DNA of 64,000 nucleotides, taken from positions 310,001-374,000 of the forward strand of contig JACONQ010000015.1 of the NCBI GenBank assembly GCA_014281115.1, written 5' to 3'. A program made the translations under genes and the position numbers. This document shows, one piece after another, positions 1 through 12,897 of the stretch (position 1 is its first letter; the number at the start of each line of letters is the position of its first letter). This DNA is from Laburnicola sp. R22_1. Lineage: Eukaryota; Ascomycota; Dothideomycetes; Pleosporales; Didymosphaeriaceae. The notes under the pieces are model-generated. The model did no database searches. It saw only the letters and a program-made list of their open reading frames with translations, and was not told the DNA's origin.

Positions 1-900
1 GGATAAGGTCTAGTAGAAAGAGGCCACTAAGAGCTTGTCGGCGCACTATAGAAGATAAAGAATAACTAGGTCTAGAACCTACTCAAAGCTCTATGGGCTA
101 ATTAGGTTATAGTAAAGCGATCTATAGGCAAAATACTAGCCTTTCTAATTTATAGAAGAGAATATATTCTTTTTATTAAACTTTATATTCTAATATAGTA
201 GACATTTCTATAGGAATAGGTTTATACTACTAAAGAACTTTTAGCTATTAGAGTAGAGTAGTTTAAAAAGTGTAATTATTGCCTCTAAGAAGCTATTAAC
301 TAAACTATCTAACTGCGCGAATAAGGAAAGAAATAGTTTAATAATTAGTGTACTCTTAGGATAGAGCCACTATAATAAGGCAATCTAGTGTTAGTATATA
401 ATACTTTTTAGGCTAGTAATATAAGTCGTAAAGTTAAGCTCGCTAGAAGATACTAAGGCCCCTTTAGAATTAGGGCCATGCTACTACACAGTAAAAGATA
501 GTATATACTTAAGAAGCTTAATAAAATATTCTTTTATAATAAAACGCTAGGTAATTATATTGTTTAATTTTATCTGCGCATAATAATAAATCTTAACATA
601 ATACTAGAACCTAATATTATAGACACTAATAACCTCTTAGAAGAAATTACTAATCTCTTAGAGGAAATTAATCTTACAGACCTTAATAAAGTTACATAGA
701 GGCCTAAGCCTAAATATTTTATATTTGCGCGTAAATTATAGAGGCTGGCGAGATATATATAGGATGTCCCTATAAGAATAAAGCAAGTAGAGATTCTGCC
801 GCTACTAGTAAACTTTAACCCCTTAGACTTCGCCTATTAGGAGTAAGCTAGCTAGAACATTAGCGTATTATAAGCTAAGAAACAGCTTATTTCTTAAGGG
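1..900 (+). pseudogene. Gypsy-L pol, C-terminal integrase region (broken)
   Basis: Reading + strand with TAG taken as former Gln gives the tail of a Gypsy integrase. It ends near 895 in a Gln/Lys-rich stretch followed by a purine run (cttaaggggggag), the usual position of the polyprotein end in fungal Gypsy elements. The counterpart in Gypsy-R is at about 29275-30180 on the minus strand. There are many in-frame stops and no intact reading frame. The segment carries no complete catalytic domain because the window starts inside integrase. The assignment rests on collinearity with the recognisable protease, RT and RNase H of Gypsy-R. Confidence 0.65.
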
Positions 901-2910
901 GGGAGGGAAAGTAGTTAAAAAAGAAAAGTTAGAGAAGAAGATAAAATAATAGTATTAGTACTAAGTTAAATTAAAGTCTAATATATATATATATAATTAC
1001 CAGGAGAGAATTATAAGCTATAGACCCTAATAATAGAGCCTAACTAATATTTAGACAGCTAGAAAATTAAAAGCTAAGAACTACTATACTAACCTCTATA
1101 AGAATCTAAACTCTTGCAACTACTATAGCCTAAGCTATAATTAGTGTTTGGATTATAACTTTAATAGGAGCGAGGTATAGGGCTACCTTACTCTATAGCT
1201 TAAGTTTTACTAGGGCCTAAACCTAGACGTATAGCTTAGGTAGAGAGATTAGAAGAAATAGAGGATAGACCTAAAGAAGGAGGAGAGGAAATTATGCTGC
1301 TATAGCCAAGTGGGGATAAGAAAGTGTAGACGGAATTAATAGACTATTAGAAAGCTAGATGTATAGGGGAAGATAAGTAGAATAGAACTTTAGAAGGATT
1401 GTTAGTAGTCTAAAAGGAAGATAAGTTAGAGGACGAAAAGCTAATCTGCAGCACTGTATTAAGTAAGACCTAATCTAGAGAGGAATAGGGGCTAGAGAGT
1501 AGACAACTAGAAGTGGGAGTAGTTTGGCCCTAAGATAGGGAAGGGCTATTGCTGTCGCTGCTAGAGAAGATAATAGGTTAAGAAGAATAGAAAAAGAGTA
1601 GAGTGTGGAGAGAACCTTAGAATAAGGAAGAACTACTACTATTACTACTAAAAAGGATAATAGGCCAGGTGTAATAATGCCCAAAGAGGGGTGTATATAG
1701 GGAAGACTTAGTAATATTAGAATTAGTGCCTAATAGAGAATTAGGCGCCTCTAAGGAACTCTTAATAATTAGATAAGGCCTGCCAGGGCACCTAGTAGAA
1801 AGCATTGTAGTAGTGTTGCTAAAACTAAGCAGTTTACTAATTCTATTATAAATATAGGTGTTTACTTCTAGTTGCTCTATCTATAGCTTACGCACTTACT
1901 AATAACTCTGCTAAAAAGAATTAGCTTAAGTGTTTATAGCGAATACTAGAGGGAATAAAGCTAGGTAGATAGATTAGTAATAGGAAACTAGTTAAGAGCG
2001 AATTGGGCTTACTATAGCAGTTAAAGGAGCACTGCTAATATTAGAAAGTTATCTAGTATAGAACGCAGCAGCCCTTAAAATAAAGGCGCCGACTACTATT
2101 AATATACTAAAAGTAGAGACAATAACTTTAGATACAAGCCTTATAGACTCGATTATAATTACTTTTAGCCGCACTAGGATTATAGTTAATATAGCCTTAG
2201 CCTGTAGCAAAGAGAAGGGTAGGAAGATAAGATATATAAGAAGTATAATTTGACACTAAGTGCTATTTAAAGTAATTACGCCTCTGTTTATTAGTGCTTA
2301 TATCTTTTATAAGAGTAGCTTAGTATAGCTAATAGAATAGAATAGTGTAGGCAATAGAAGTATTATTAGTAGGATTAGGGTTAATTTTAAAGCTGCCTAT
2401 GCCTTAAGCAAACTATATAAGGTAGCCTAATAATAGATACTTAGTATAAATATTGCGTAAGAGTCTTATAATCTTATAGATAGTGCTAAAGTTGCATAGC
2501 TAATTTAAAAGAGTAATAACTAGAGTATAAGTTAGTAAGCTAAGGAATAATTAGGGTAGGCATACGTATAATAGAATAGGAGTAGTTGTAGGGCATTATT
2601 AATAAATAGTAGTAAGGGCTATTATAAGTCTTAGCTGCTTTTCTTACTATTACTATTGTTATTGTTGCTAGCACTAGAGGCGTGGCTACTAAAAAAGAAG
2701 TTAACAGTAGCTATAGTTAAGGAGAAGGTTAAGACTATTAGGCAGAAAAATTAGAATAGTAGAATAAGAAGAAAAGTAAAAGAATATAAAGGGCAGGTTA
2801 TATGCTCTAAGCGGCCATAAGGCTCTATTAGATTATAGTAGATAAGGCGTGTGTGCAAACGCCGCTTCTAGACTAGTAATAGGTAGTAGTACCCTTTAAG
2901 AAAAGTGCGA

Positions 2911-2915
2911 CTACG
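2911..2915. repeat. Left target-site duplication of the Copia element (CTACG)
   Basis: CTACG directly precedes the 5' LTR and is repeated at 8013-8017 directly after the 3' LTR. Removing the Copia element plus one copy restores collinearity with Gypsy-R. Confidence 0.93.
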
Positions 2916-3078
2916 TGTTAGATTAGAGCCGTATTGCCGAACGAGGGCACGTGGTCGGCTCCACCCTCTAAATTAGACCTGGAGCCAACAAGTCACAGAA
3001 CACATAATACAACTATTCATCCATCTTATCTATTAGACTCCCTATCTTAATAAGCTTAAATAGTGCTTAAATCTAACA
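2916..3078 (+). repeat. Copia 5' LTR
   Basis: This 163-bp repeat is nearly identical to 7850-8012. It starts TGTTAGATTAG and ends AAATCTAACA, giving the usual TG..CA termini. Confidence 0.94.
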
Positions 3079-3119
3079 ATTAAGAGTCTCACTACCTTAA
3101 TTAACCCTAAGAAAAGATA

Positions 3120-6100
3120 ATGTCGCTGTTAACGCTCCGCGACTTAACAATTGTGTTAACTAATTACACTAACTATACACTATGGCTGCTGCAGCTAAAA
3201 GCGCGATACGAGCCAATAGATATATGGCCTATTATTAATCTAGATAGAGCCAAACTCCCACGCGAAAAGCCGACACCGCCGTCGCCACTAGAAATAGCGA
3301 GTTACTAGCCAATTATCCGCGTAAACAACGACAATCAATAAAACCCTTCAACGCGCCTATTAGAGCTATTAAATTTAGGCCTTAAGACATATAAGGAGGA
3401 CATTAAGTTCTATAAAATATAGCTTAAGAACTACAAGATTAAGGACAAGGAATACTAAAAAGAGAAAACAAGTCTTAAGAAAGTAATTATCTATATCTAA
3501 TTAACTATGTCGCAATACCTATAACGTAACTGCTACAAGCCTAAAGAGCAGATTTGGCAATAGATTAAATCTCTAACGCAGACAGTAGGCGTTAATAAGG
3601 AAGATAAGCGAGATAGGGCGAGAGCGCGATACCTACAGGCTCTTAAGCTAATAAGACAACTCTTAAACTGGGATACCTAGCTAACTAAGTATAATTAGGC
3701 AGCTATAGAAGTAGAGACGAATAATGTCGCCAAAGTATAATTAATCCATAATACTATAAAGGACTTCCTAACTACGATTATAAAGGCTGCCCCTACCTAG
3801 GGCGTGTTCTTTTAAGAAACTAGACGCCAAGACGCAGATATAACAAGGAAGGAGATAATAAAACGCTTCTAAGAATATATAGTAATACTCTACCTAATTA
3901 AGGGCAAATAGTATAGGGGCGCCTTTACTACTAGTAAGCTATCTTTTACTACTAGTAGTGTATCCACCCTAGACACTAATAGGGACGCCTCTTACGCTGT
4001 TAAAGACGCGCCATCTTCCATAAATAACTAACGTGGATAGGGGAGATCTTAATAAAAACGATCCTTTGGTTAAAGTATTATATCTAAGTAGTCCTTAATA
4101 GAGGATATAACAGCAGTTAAAGGTAGAAAATATTCTACTTATAGACAAAGGCATAGTCTAAAAGACTACTTCTACGCATATTTAAAATATACACTAGAGT
4201 GGTTTAGGCCATAACCTAGCTTTACAAACATAGTATAATACAGAATTAGAAATAATTTAGATCTATAAGAGGAGATAAGGAAGGTAAAGAGACTAAGGTC
4301 TTAAACCCTACAAATTAAGAACTTATATACCCCTACTCCTAAGATTAATAATAATTGACTAAATAAATGAAAAATTTTTACTATCTAAGCTAGCTTTAAT
4401 ACGGCATTATATTAATCTAATTCTACGAGCTACTCACTATAATACTCCTTAATTCTTAATTTAGGCACTACCTGCCACATTACAAACAACCTTAATTAAT
4501 TTGTCTTATTTCGCCCTTTATTACCTAGAGACTTTATATAGGCTGGAAATACACAAATATAGGTTAAAGAATATGGCATAGTTTACCTTAAACTAAAGGG
4601 CCCAGCTAGACGGCGGATACTACGCCTTAATAATATGACCTATTGCCCAGACCTTCTATGCAATCTAGTGTCTTTTAGAATACTATAGCGTTAAGGGCTA
4701 TAGTGGGATACTAAATTAGAACCTACAAGCCTAAAGCGAGTAGACAATATAGTTATTGCTGAGCTGTAAGAGCTCTACAACTAATAGGTTCTAGAATACT
4801 AACTAGAACGAGTAGAATAGGCAACCTATAGTTATTGCTGAGCTGGTATCTAGGCCCTAGTGCTCTTAAGCACCTAGTGTAGTAATCTAAGAGAGTGCGG
4901 ATTAAAGGCATTACTACAGTATAGTGCGACGCCTGCGGACAAGCTAAATTCAAGAGGTTAATCTGCTAAACACCACAACTAATTAATAAAGGACTAGGAG
5001 AACAAGTTGCAATAGACTTCTATAGCTATAAGGATGGCAGCTTAATAAAAGAGAAGAGCCAAATGCTAATTACTAATTAATACTTAGGACTAATGTGGGA
5101 TTTCTACTTTAAGGACAATCGCACAGCTTAATCTATTATCTAAACTTTGGCCACTTTTACAAAGTTTATAAAGAACCAATTTAATCTTATAGTTAAGGTA
5201 ATTAAAGTAGACAACGAAATATTCACAGTTAAATAAGAAGTTAATTAATAGTGCACAGCCTAGGGGATTATAATTAAGCCTTTAGCACCTAACACACAAG
5301 TATAGAATAGGGGAGCTAAACGCTTAGGGGGTGTAATAAAAGATAAAGCCCGGGCAATGCGACTTAATACTAACCTACTATAGAAGATGTAGTTAGAGAT
5401 TACCTAGTTAGCTATCTACCTCTATAATTAAACGTTAAACTATGCAAATTACTAGAGAACACTATACAAAGTCCTCTTTATAATAGTGGCCTTCTAGAAT
5501 AGAGTGGTTATAGCACTATAAAAGCTAGATTAAACCTATCTTAAGGTATATAGGTGCAAAGCTTTTACAATAATAGATAATATCTGCTATAGTAAGAGTA
5601 GGCTATAACGTCTTAACCCGAAGGCGTGGATTAGATATCTAGTAGGATACTAATCCTCCAACATCTTTTGGATATGGATACCCTCGCTTAGGAAAGTAAT
5701 TAGCACCTAGGACGTAATATTTAACAAAGATAGCATCTTTAGCGGAAAGACAGAGGACCTTATAGATAACCTTATACACAATACCCTTAAAGAGATCGCC
5801 GCATAGGTCTAATTAGTTAAACTACTATCTATAGCTAAACTAACTAAATTAGAGACAGAGTCGTTCTATAAAGATAAGACGATTTAAGATAACCCGTAGG
5901 ATAAAGACTAGCCTAGATATTAATAAGATAGAAAAGTAGACTATACTTATTTCACTCCGCTAATTACACTACTACTAGTAATACTTCTTGCACAATCACT
6001 AGTAGAGGAAGACAAAGGGAAAGACCACCAACCCTTATTATTAATAATATGCCTATGGGCCGTAGCATTTATAGCCAACACTAAAGTGGCAAACGTAGGG

Positions 6101-7848
6101 AACTTTAATAGGAAAACATTAGATAAGGCGCGGTTAAAAAGATTGCTCTCTAAAGGATCAAAGCTACATAGGAGTTAGTTGCCTATGCCACCTTTCTAAC
6201 GCAATAAGCTTAAAGAACATCCACTGTGCGATATGTTTAAGGAAGCTAAGAAACAGCACCTAAATAGTCACTAGGACATAAGATCCTAGACTAAGATACC
6301 AGCTAAAATAATTAAGCTAACTAGAAAACAGATCCTTAACTATATGTGGGTATACACCTATAAGTTTAATAAATATTACTAACTTAAGAAGTGTAAAGCA
6401 CGCCTTGTTGTTTATGGCAATTAATAGAGAAATATTACGTTACAAGATACATATGCGGTAACATTGGCTGGATAATTATTTCGCATATTTATGGCGATTG
6501 CGGCGCGATTTAACCTAGAGCTCCTTTAATATAATGTTACGAATGTCTTTGTTCACGCGAAGATTAACTAAGATATATACATAAGGATGCCACAAGGCTA
6601 TAATAAACCTAGAACAATTCTAAAGCTTAACAAGGCGCTATATAGACTCTAGATCTCACTACTACTCTGGCAGAGAGAGTTTACTTTAACACTATAAGGC
6701 TTAGGCCTTATTAGTATACCCTATAAATCTTGCTGTATGATTAAACAAGGCGTAATTATCTTCTTCTATATAGATAATATTATTATTGCCTATAAACAGA
6801 AGAACAAACCCTAGGCTAAGCTAGTTATTAAGTAGCTATAAGAAAAGTACACTCTTATAGGAGGAAAAGATCTCTAATAGTTCCTAGGGGTTAAGATTCT
6901 TAGGAACTATCTATAATAAAAGATCTGACTCTTATAAGCGTTATATATTAACAAGATCGCCAGGCTAGTTAATAACTAAAGCCTTAGACATAATACCCTA
7001 ATAAGTAGCATTAAGCTTACTCCACAATTAGGCTTCGCTAGTCTATCTAAGATTAATAGATACTAATGCAAGGTCGAATCGATTCTATTCGCCGCAGTCA
7101 CCACTCGGCTGGACACTACTTTCGCGTCCTCCTAATTAGCACAATTTCTTATTAACCCTAGCAGCCAATATTAAGATGCCGCTAATTAAGTCCTACTATA
7201 CCTCTAAGAAACACACACAAGGGCGTTATAGCTAGGTAGAGAAGATAGTTTTAAGGTAGCAAGCGATGCCTTATTTGCGGACAATACACTAGACTAAAAA
7301 AGTTCTTAAGGATATATTATTAAACTGTTTAGTAAGCTAATTATATAAAAAGTAAGCAAGTAAGATACTGTTACCACATCCACCACTAAAGCCGAGCTAC
7401 TAGCCCTATTACAGGTAGCCAAGAAGGCACTGTTTATATCACGCCTACTTAATAAGCTCTAGGTTAAGCTCGCGGATTAAACAATTACTATTAAATGCGA
7501 CAACTGGCAGACAATACAGCTTGTCGCTAAGGAGACTGCGTAGCTTAATACTAAACTCTGCTATGTGGATATTCATAACTATTAGTTAAGGCAAAAGATA
7601 GCGTAAGAAAGGATTAGGGTCACCTACACTTAGTTAAACGAAATAATAGCTAATGGGCTTATAAAGGCCCTTTCTATTAACAAATAGAGCAAATTTCTAG
7701 ATTAACTAGGACTTGTTAATATAGCAGAGGATCTTAATAGAAAGGAGGTATAAATTAATAAGCTAGAACAAAGGATAGAGGCTATTACTCTAGAATAAAG
7801 GACGGCTATAATGGGTCTAGCTTAAGGATAAGCCTAAGCTGAGGGGGT
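3120..7848 (+). pseudogene. Copia gag-pol polyprotein (broken by RIP)
   Basis: The frame opens with ATG at 3120, 41 bp after the 5' LTR, and a gag-like start (62 codons to the first stop, then TAG at a former Gln). Recognisable blocks follow. Integrase is marked by the KVDNEIF motif near 5205-5225. RT has the NVFVHAKIN and MPQGYNKP motifs near 6535-6610, and its catalytic YIDD is now YIDN near 6768. RNase H has a TKAELLAL block near 7387 and the CDN motif near 7497. Order and motifs are those of Ty1/Copia. The product would make virus-like particles and copy and integrate the element, but frequent TAG/TAA stops and the lost catalytic Asp make it non-functional. Confidence 0.88.
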
Positions 7849-7849
7849 G

Positions 7850-8012
7850 TGTTAGATTAGAGCCGTGTTGCCGAACGAGGGCACGTAGTCGGCTCCACCC
7901 TCTAAATTAGACCTGGAGCCAATAAGTCACAGAACACACAATACAACTATTCATCCATCTTATCTATTAGACCCCCCATCTTAATGAGCTTAAATAGTGC
8001 TTAAATCTAACA
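7850..8012 (+). repeat. Copia 3' LTR
   Basis: This is the second 163-bp LTR, followed by the target duplication CTACG at 8013-8017. It differs from the 5' LTR mostly by C/T and G/A changes. Confidence 0.94.
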
Positions 8013-8638
8013 CTACGTTACTACTAGTAAGAAACTCTAAGGGTAGATTAGGTACTTATAGATAGTAATTAAAAAGCAAATGGCTTATAGACGCGGATAG
8101 GAAAATATAGCATTATAAGAAAAGAAGTAGAGTATAGTAGGGATAAGAAATGCATTTAAGTACTAATAAGCTATCTAAAGCCTAAGTAGCCCTTAGGTAA
8201 AAAGGAACTTTTGTAGCTATTACTAGTAAGCTATAGGCTAGAATTACTACTTTTCTTTTAACGTACTTTGCACTCGAGTCGATCATTCCATCGAGTCGAT
8301 CACTTTGCCAAGACCCCACCAAGTTCTGTACTATTCACGATAGTACAGAGTCAACACGAACTATTTTCGATAGTCCAAATAGGCCAATCTATTCAGAATC
8401 TACTTCTACAGGCTGCCTACAGGTTGTTTTGTTATGCCCAGGCTTGCCGCAGCGTCCACAGCGCCGTTAAGCAGATTCGCCTCCATCAGCGCGCACCCTC
8501 TTCTTTGCCTTTTGCCCATCACTGCGCGCCCCAAACTCCTTTAGAGTGGCCAGCCGCTGGCCCTCTTCAGCTGTGAGGACTCCTTCACGCTGTACTTGCT
8601 TTCTTTTATGCGATTTACGTCGCGTGGCAGCCTTATTA

Positions 8639-10738
8639 CCGTGTCCGTGCGCGTAATGCCCGGATTCGCGTAATGCCCGCGCAACACCAGAAGCGCTCTA
8701 TCAGCGACCAGGCAATAGAACCACCCACAATCAATATTATCACGAGATTTTCCAGAGTAGCACTATATCGATGCTTGCGATCAATTTGCACTATCTATAT
8801 CTATTAGGAAGCTTGACGTTGCGGCCGCGACGTGTAGATCTGGTTGGGGAAGTAGATGCGCCCTCTAAGGCCTCCCTATTATCTTGAGCATCAACAACAC
8901 GTTTCTGACGCTTTCTGCTCTGTAGAGCTGGCTAAGAGGCCTTTCTCTTACCCTTTTGGGATAGTTGTAGAGCTTTTTCAGCGTTGCGGGCAGACTTCTG
9001 GGCAGCGCGCTAAGCTGCCTTTTCAGCCCTCTCTTTCTCCTTTGCCTCCCTAGCTACTTCTCGCGCAACACGCTTCTCCTGCTGGATTTTCTCCTTATAT
9101 AGCTTAGCTGCCTTCTTTAGCTCTGCTGTCGCTGCTTTTTGAAGCTGCTGCTGCTTATCCTCCTGCTCCTTAATTGATTAACAAACACGTGCCTTCCTTA
9201 CTTTTCTTAGTGACTATAAGATAGCCCTACTATAATAATCCTGGCGCTGTTAAAGGTCTAGAGCTTTGCTCTTCTTCTCACGCTTCTTCTTAATAGATAG
9301 CGCCTGCCTAAGCCCATTGTTGTCATGCTTAAGCAGCTCATTTTTAACAGATAGGTGGTGGAGTGATTAACGAAGCTTTTGTGTATCCTTGCTACTTTGA
9401 TCACTTACTGCAGAGCGTACAAGCCTATCTATCTTTCTCTAGTTATGATTACTAAACCCTAATGAGGAGCTATCGCCTAATTCTTGATCCTGGGTAAACC
9501 TATTAAGGATAGGATCAGGATTAGGTGGCGATATGCCTGTGGCTCTAAAAGAGCTGAGGATAGTTAATTCCTTAAAGGAGACTTTCTACGCGTTCTAGAA
9601 TAGGGGGAAGAAGTCGCCTTTAGTGATAGAAACCAGGCCCTGGCTTCTATAGAGATATCTTGATAGCTCTACTAAGTAGGCTGTTAATAGAGGCTTAAAC
9701 ATCGTAATATTAAGAGGCTAAAGCGTATAAGTTAAATGAGGAGGCAGGATAGCAAGGAGGATCCTATGCTAATTATAGTAGTTGATAAAGTTTATAGTAA
9801 TATAGGATCTATAGCCATCTACGATTAAGAGTTAATATAATTGGCGAGTCTTCTCTTTTATGCAGCGATTAAATACCTGTTTAAGCTAGGCAAGCCTAAT
9901 ATTGTTGTTTGTCTAGCCAGAGGGTAATAAGGTAATAAAGACTTCTTATTCTCCTGCCTTAATATCCTCTACCTAGCTTAATTAGATGCCCTTGTTTGCA
10001 GCCTTATAGATAAGGCTTAGCGGTAGAGCTAATCTATTAGCGCAGATATATGCTAGGAGCGTAATCCATGCGCGATTGCCATCCTAGAGCGATACCCTAA
10101 CCTCCTTCTTCTCCTATATTCGTCTGCTAAATATTCGTTTTAATCTACCCACAATACTAATTAGGAAGCCTTTTTTGTCCATATTATAGATATGACGAGG
10201 ATCTATCTAATACTAATTAATCTTGCTGTGTAGGAGGTTAAAATAGAGGCAATATTTATTCTCTAAATTAGCTTTGTGGCGATTGCTGTCTATACTAACT
10301 ATCTATTATAAGATAAGCTAAATGCTGTGTTAGTTAATAAAGCGGGTCACCCAGCTCTTGCTAACTGGCTCCTTTACTATAGTAGAGGCGAAGTTCTATA
10401 TTATCTCTTAAGTGGGAGGTATATATCTCTCTGTGAGTCCTTTAATATATTGTACGAGCTCCTGCTCTTGCTATAGGTTGAGTTTCAGCTAGTTGATATT
10501 CTTAACCTGCCTAGGGCGCGTTACCCCTCGATGCCTTCAACCCAACGTAGATTGTTTAAGCCTATGCCTAGCAGCAACTTTTGTATATGAAAAATCTTCT
10601 CCTAGTTCTTGCGATTCTATCTCATTAATTGCAGCCTGATATGGATCCATAATGGTGGAGTTATCGCGTGCTGAAGTTAGGGTGTTTTGGTGTTGCGCGG
10701 GCATTACGCGAATCCGGGCATTACGCGCACGGACACGG
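8639..10738 (-). mobile_element. DNA transposon A1 (pogo/Fot type), inserted in A
   Basis: This 2,100-bp element has terminal inverted repeats starting CCGTGTCCGTGCGCGTAATG and flanking TA dinucleotides at 8637-8638 and 10739-10740. It is the same family and the same length as A2 but in the opposite orientation. RIP damage is visible but lighter than in the Gypsy copies. Confidence 0.93.
8791..10650 (-). pseudogene. A1 transposase, HTH plus DDE domain (broken)
   Basis: The frame starts with ATG complementary to 10648-10650 (MDPYQAAINEIESQELGEDF) and by comparison with A2 would have 620 codons. The N-terminus carries a psq/CENP-B-like helix-turn-helix (SYTKVAARHRLKQSTL). The central DDE region has the YNMDKKGFLI block (YNMDEKGFLI in A2) and the C-terminus is a Lys/Glu/Ala-rich coiled coil. 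The first in-frame stop is at a former CAR or CGR codon shortly after residue 38, and many TAG stops follow. The family is known to cut and paste DNA at TA sites; this copy cannot. Confidence 0.82.
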
Positions 10739-10740
10739 TA

Positions 10741-10793
10741 ATAGGGCATTCTTTAGTATTGATAACTAAACGCAACGCTGAACTTTAAGCTAC
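10741..10793. other. Inverted 52-bp segment of transposon A between A1 and A2
   Basis: This short piece belongs to the coding region of A, but it lies in reverse orientation compared with the equivalent stretch of B near 18777-18828. In B it reads gcagcttaaagtttggcg...; here its reverse complement is present. It is flanked by the oppositely oriented copies A1 and A2. Confidence 0.88.
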
Positions 10794-10795
10794 TA

Positions 10796-12895
10796 CCGTG
10801 TCCGTGCGCGTAATGCCCGGATTCGCGTAATGCCCGCGCAACACCAAAACACCCTAACTTTAGCACGCGATAACTCCACTATTATGGATCCATATTAGGC
10901 TGCGATTAATAAGATAGAATTGTAAGAACTAGGAGAAGATTTTTTATATACAGAAGTTACTGCTAGGCATGGGCTTAAATAATCTATGTTAGGTTGAAGG
11001 CATTAAGGGATAACGCGCCCTAGGCAGGTTAAGAATATTAACTAGCTAAAACTTAACCTATAGTAAGAGCAGGAGCTCGTACAATATATTAAAGGACTTA
11101 TAGAGAGACATATACCTCCTACTTAAGAGATAATATAGAACTTCGCCTCTACTATAGTAAAGGAGCTAGTTAGCGAGAGCTGGGTTACCCGCTTTATTAA
11201 CTAATACAGCATTTAGCTTATCTTGTAATAGACAGTTAGTATGGACAGCAATCGCCACAAAGCTAATTTAGAGGATAAATATTACCTTTATTTTAACCTC
11301 CTATACAGCAAGATCGATTAGTATTAGATAGATCCTTGTCATATCTATAATATGGACGAAAAAGGCTTCCTAATTAGTATTGTGGGTAGATTAAAACGAA
11401 TATTTAGTAGACAAATGTGGGAGAAGAAGGAGGTTAGGGCATTGCTCTAGAATGGCAATTGCGCATAGATTACGCTCCTAGTATATATCTGCGCTAATAG
11501 ATTAGCTCTACTGCTAAGCCTTATCTATAAGGCTGCAAACAAGGGCATCTAATTAAGCTAGGTAGAGGATATTAAGGTAGGAGAACAAGAAGTCTTTATT
11601 ACCTCATTACCCTCTGGCTAGACAAACAATAATATTGGGCTTGCCTGGCTTAAACAGGTATTTAATCGCTGCACAAAAGAGAAGACTCGCTAATTATATT
11701 AACTCTTAATTGTAGATGGCTATAGATCCCACATTACTATAGACTTTATTAACTACTGTAATTAGCATAGGATCCTTCTTACTATCCTGCCTCCTTATTT
11801 AACTTATACGCTTTAGCCTCTTAACGTTGCGATATTTAAGCCTCTATTAACAGCCTACTTAGCAGAGCTATTAAGATATCTCTATAGAAGCCAGGGCCTA
11901 GTTTCTATTACTAAAGGCGACTTCTTCCCCCTATTCTGGAACGCGTAGAAGGTCTCCTTTAAGGAATTAACTATCCTTAGCTCTTTTAGAGCCACAGGCA
12001 TATCGCCACCTAATCCTAATCCTATCCTTAATAGGTTTACCCAGGATTAAGAATTAGGCGATAGCTCCTTATTAGGGTTTAGTGATTATGGCTGGAGAAA
12101 GATAGATAGGCTTGTACGCTCTGTAGTAAGTGATTAAAGTAGCAAGGATACACAAAAGCTTTGTTAATTACTCTACTACCTATCTGTTAAAAATAAGCTG
12201 CTTAAGCATAACAACGATAGGCTTAGGCAGGCGCTATCTATTAAGAAGAAGCGTAGGAAGAAGAGCAAAGCTCTAGACCTTTAACAGCGCCAGGATTATT
12301 ATAGTAGGGCTATCTTATAGTTACTAAGAAAAGTAAGGGAGGCACGTGTTTGTTAATTAATTAAGGAGCAGGAGGATAAGCAGCAGCAGCTTTAAAAAGC
12401 AGCGATAGCAGAGCTAAAGAAGGTAGCTAAGCTATATAAGGAGAAAATCTAGCAGGAGAAGTGTGTTGCGCGAGAAGTAGCTAGGGAGGCAAAGGAGAAA
12501 GAGAGGGCTGAAAAGGCAGCTTAGCGCGCTGCCCAGAAGTCTGCCTGCGACGCTAAAAAAGCTCTATAACTATCCTAAAAGGGTAAGAGAAAGGCCTCTT
12601 AGCTAGCTCTATAGAGCAGAAAGCGTTAGAAATGTGTTATTGATGCTTAAGATAATAGGGAGGCCTTAGAGGGCGCATTTACTTCCCTAACTAGATCTAC
12701 ACATCGCGGCCGCAACATTAAGCTTCCTAATAGATATAGATAGTGCAAATTAATCGCAAGCATCGATATAGTGCTACTCTGGAAAATCTCGTGATAATAT
12801 TGATTGTGGGTGGTTCTATTGCCTGGTCGCTGATAGAGCGCTTCTGGTGTTGCGCGGGCATTACGCGAATCCGGGCATTACGCGCACGGACACGG
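10796..12895 (+). mobile_element. DNA transposon A2 (same family as A1), inserted in A
   Basis: This 2,100-bp element has the same terminal inverted repeats as A1 and TA at 10794-10795 and 12896-12897. It abuts A3 directly; the TA at 12896-12897 serves both elements. Confidence 0.93.
10884..12743 (+). pseudogene. A2 transposase, HTH plus DDE domain, 620 codons (broken)
   Basis: ATG at 10884 (MDPYQAAINK) opens a frame that keeps register to TAG at 12741-12743 with internal TAG and TAA codons at former Gln. The HTH is in the first 60 codons. The first catalytic Asp is preserved in YNMDEKGFLI near 11347. The block VDGYRSHITIDFINYC near 11711 corresponds to the DGHxSH motif with His changed to Tyr. 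The TLQPLNVAIFKPL block, near 11809, has Asp changed to Asn. The C-terminal 150 codons form a charged coiled coil (KEKERAEKAAQRAAQKSA). Substitutions are those expected from RIP. Confidence 0.86.
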
Positions 12896-12897
12896 TA

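Larger units (their letters stand above)
2916..8012 (+). mobile_element. Complete Ty1/Copia LTR retrotransposon, RIP-inactivated
   Basis: The element is 5,097 bp, with two 163-bp LTRs beginning TGTTAG and ending CTAACA, and it is flanked by the 5-bp duplication CTACG. The internal order is gag, integrase, reverse transcriptase, RNase H. That order, with integrase before RT, defines Copia and not Gypsy. A purine run (gaggggg, 7841-7847) sits just before the 3' LTR as polypurine tract. Insertion is into Gypsy-L. Stops at former CAG codons and Asp-to-Asn changes show RIP after insertion; the two LTRs differ at a small number of sites. Confidence 0.93.

Noticed and set aside
1475..1805. Hydrophobic Leu/Val/Ser-rich frames on the minus strand, with a matching one at 28461-28700 (+), resembling membrane proteins
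   Set aside because: They are complementary readings of a low-complexity Glu/Leu-coding stretch in the Gypsy 3' module; present because both element copies share it.
8268..9053. Open frames of 102 and 65 codons on the + strand
   Set aside because: Antisense to the C-terminal parts of the A and A1 transposases.
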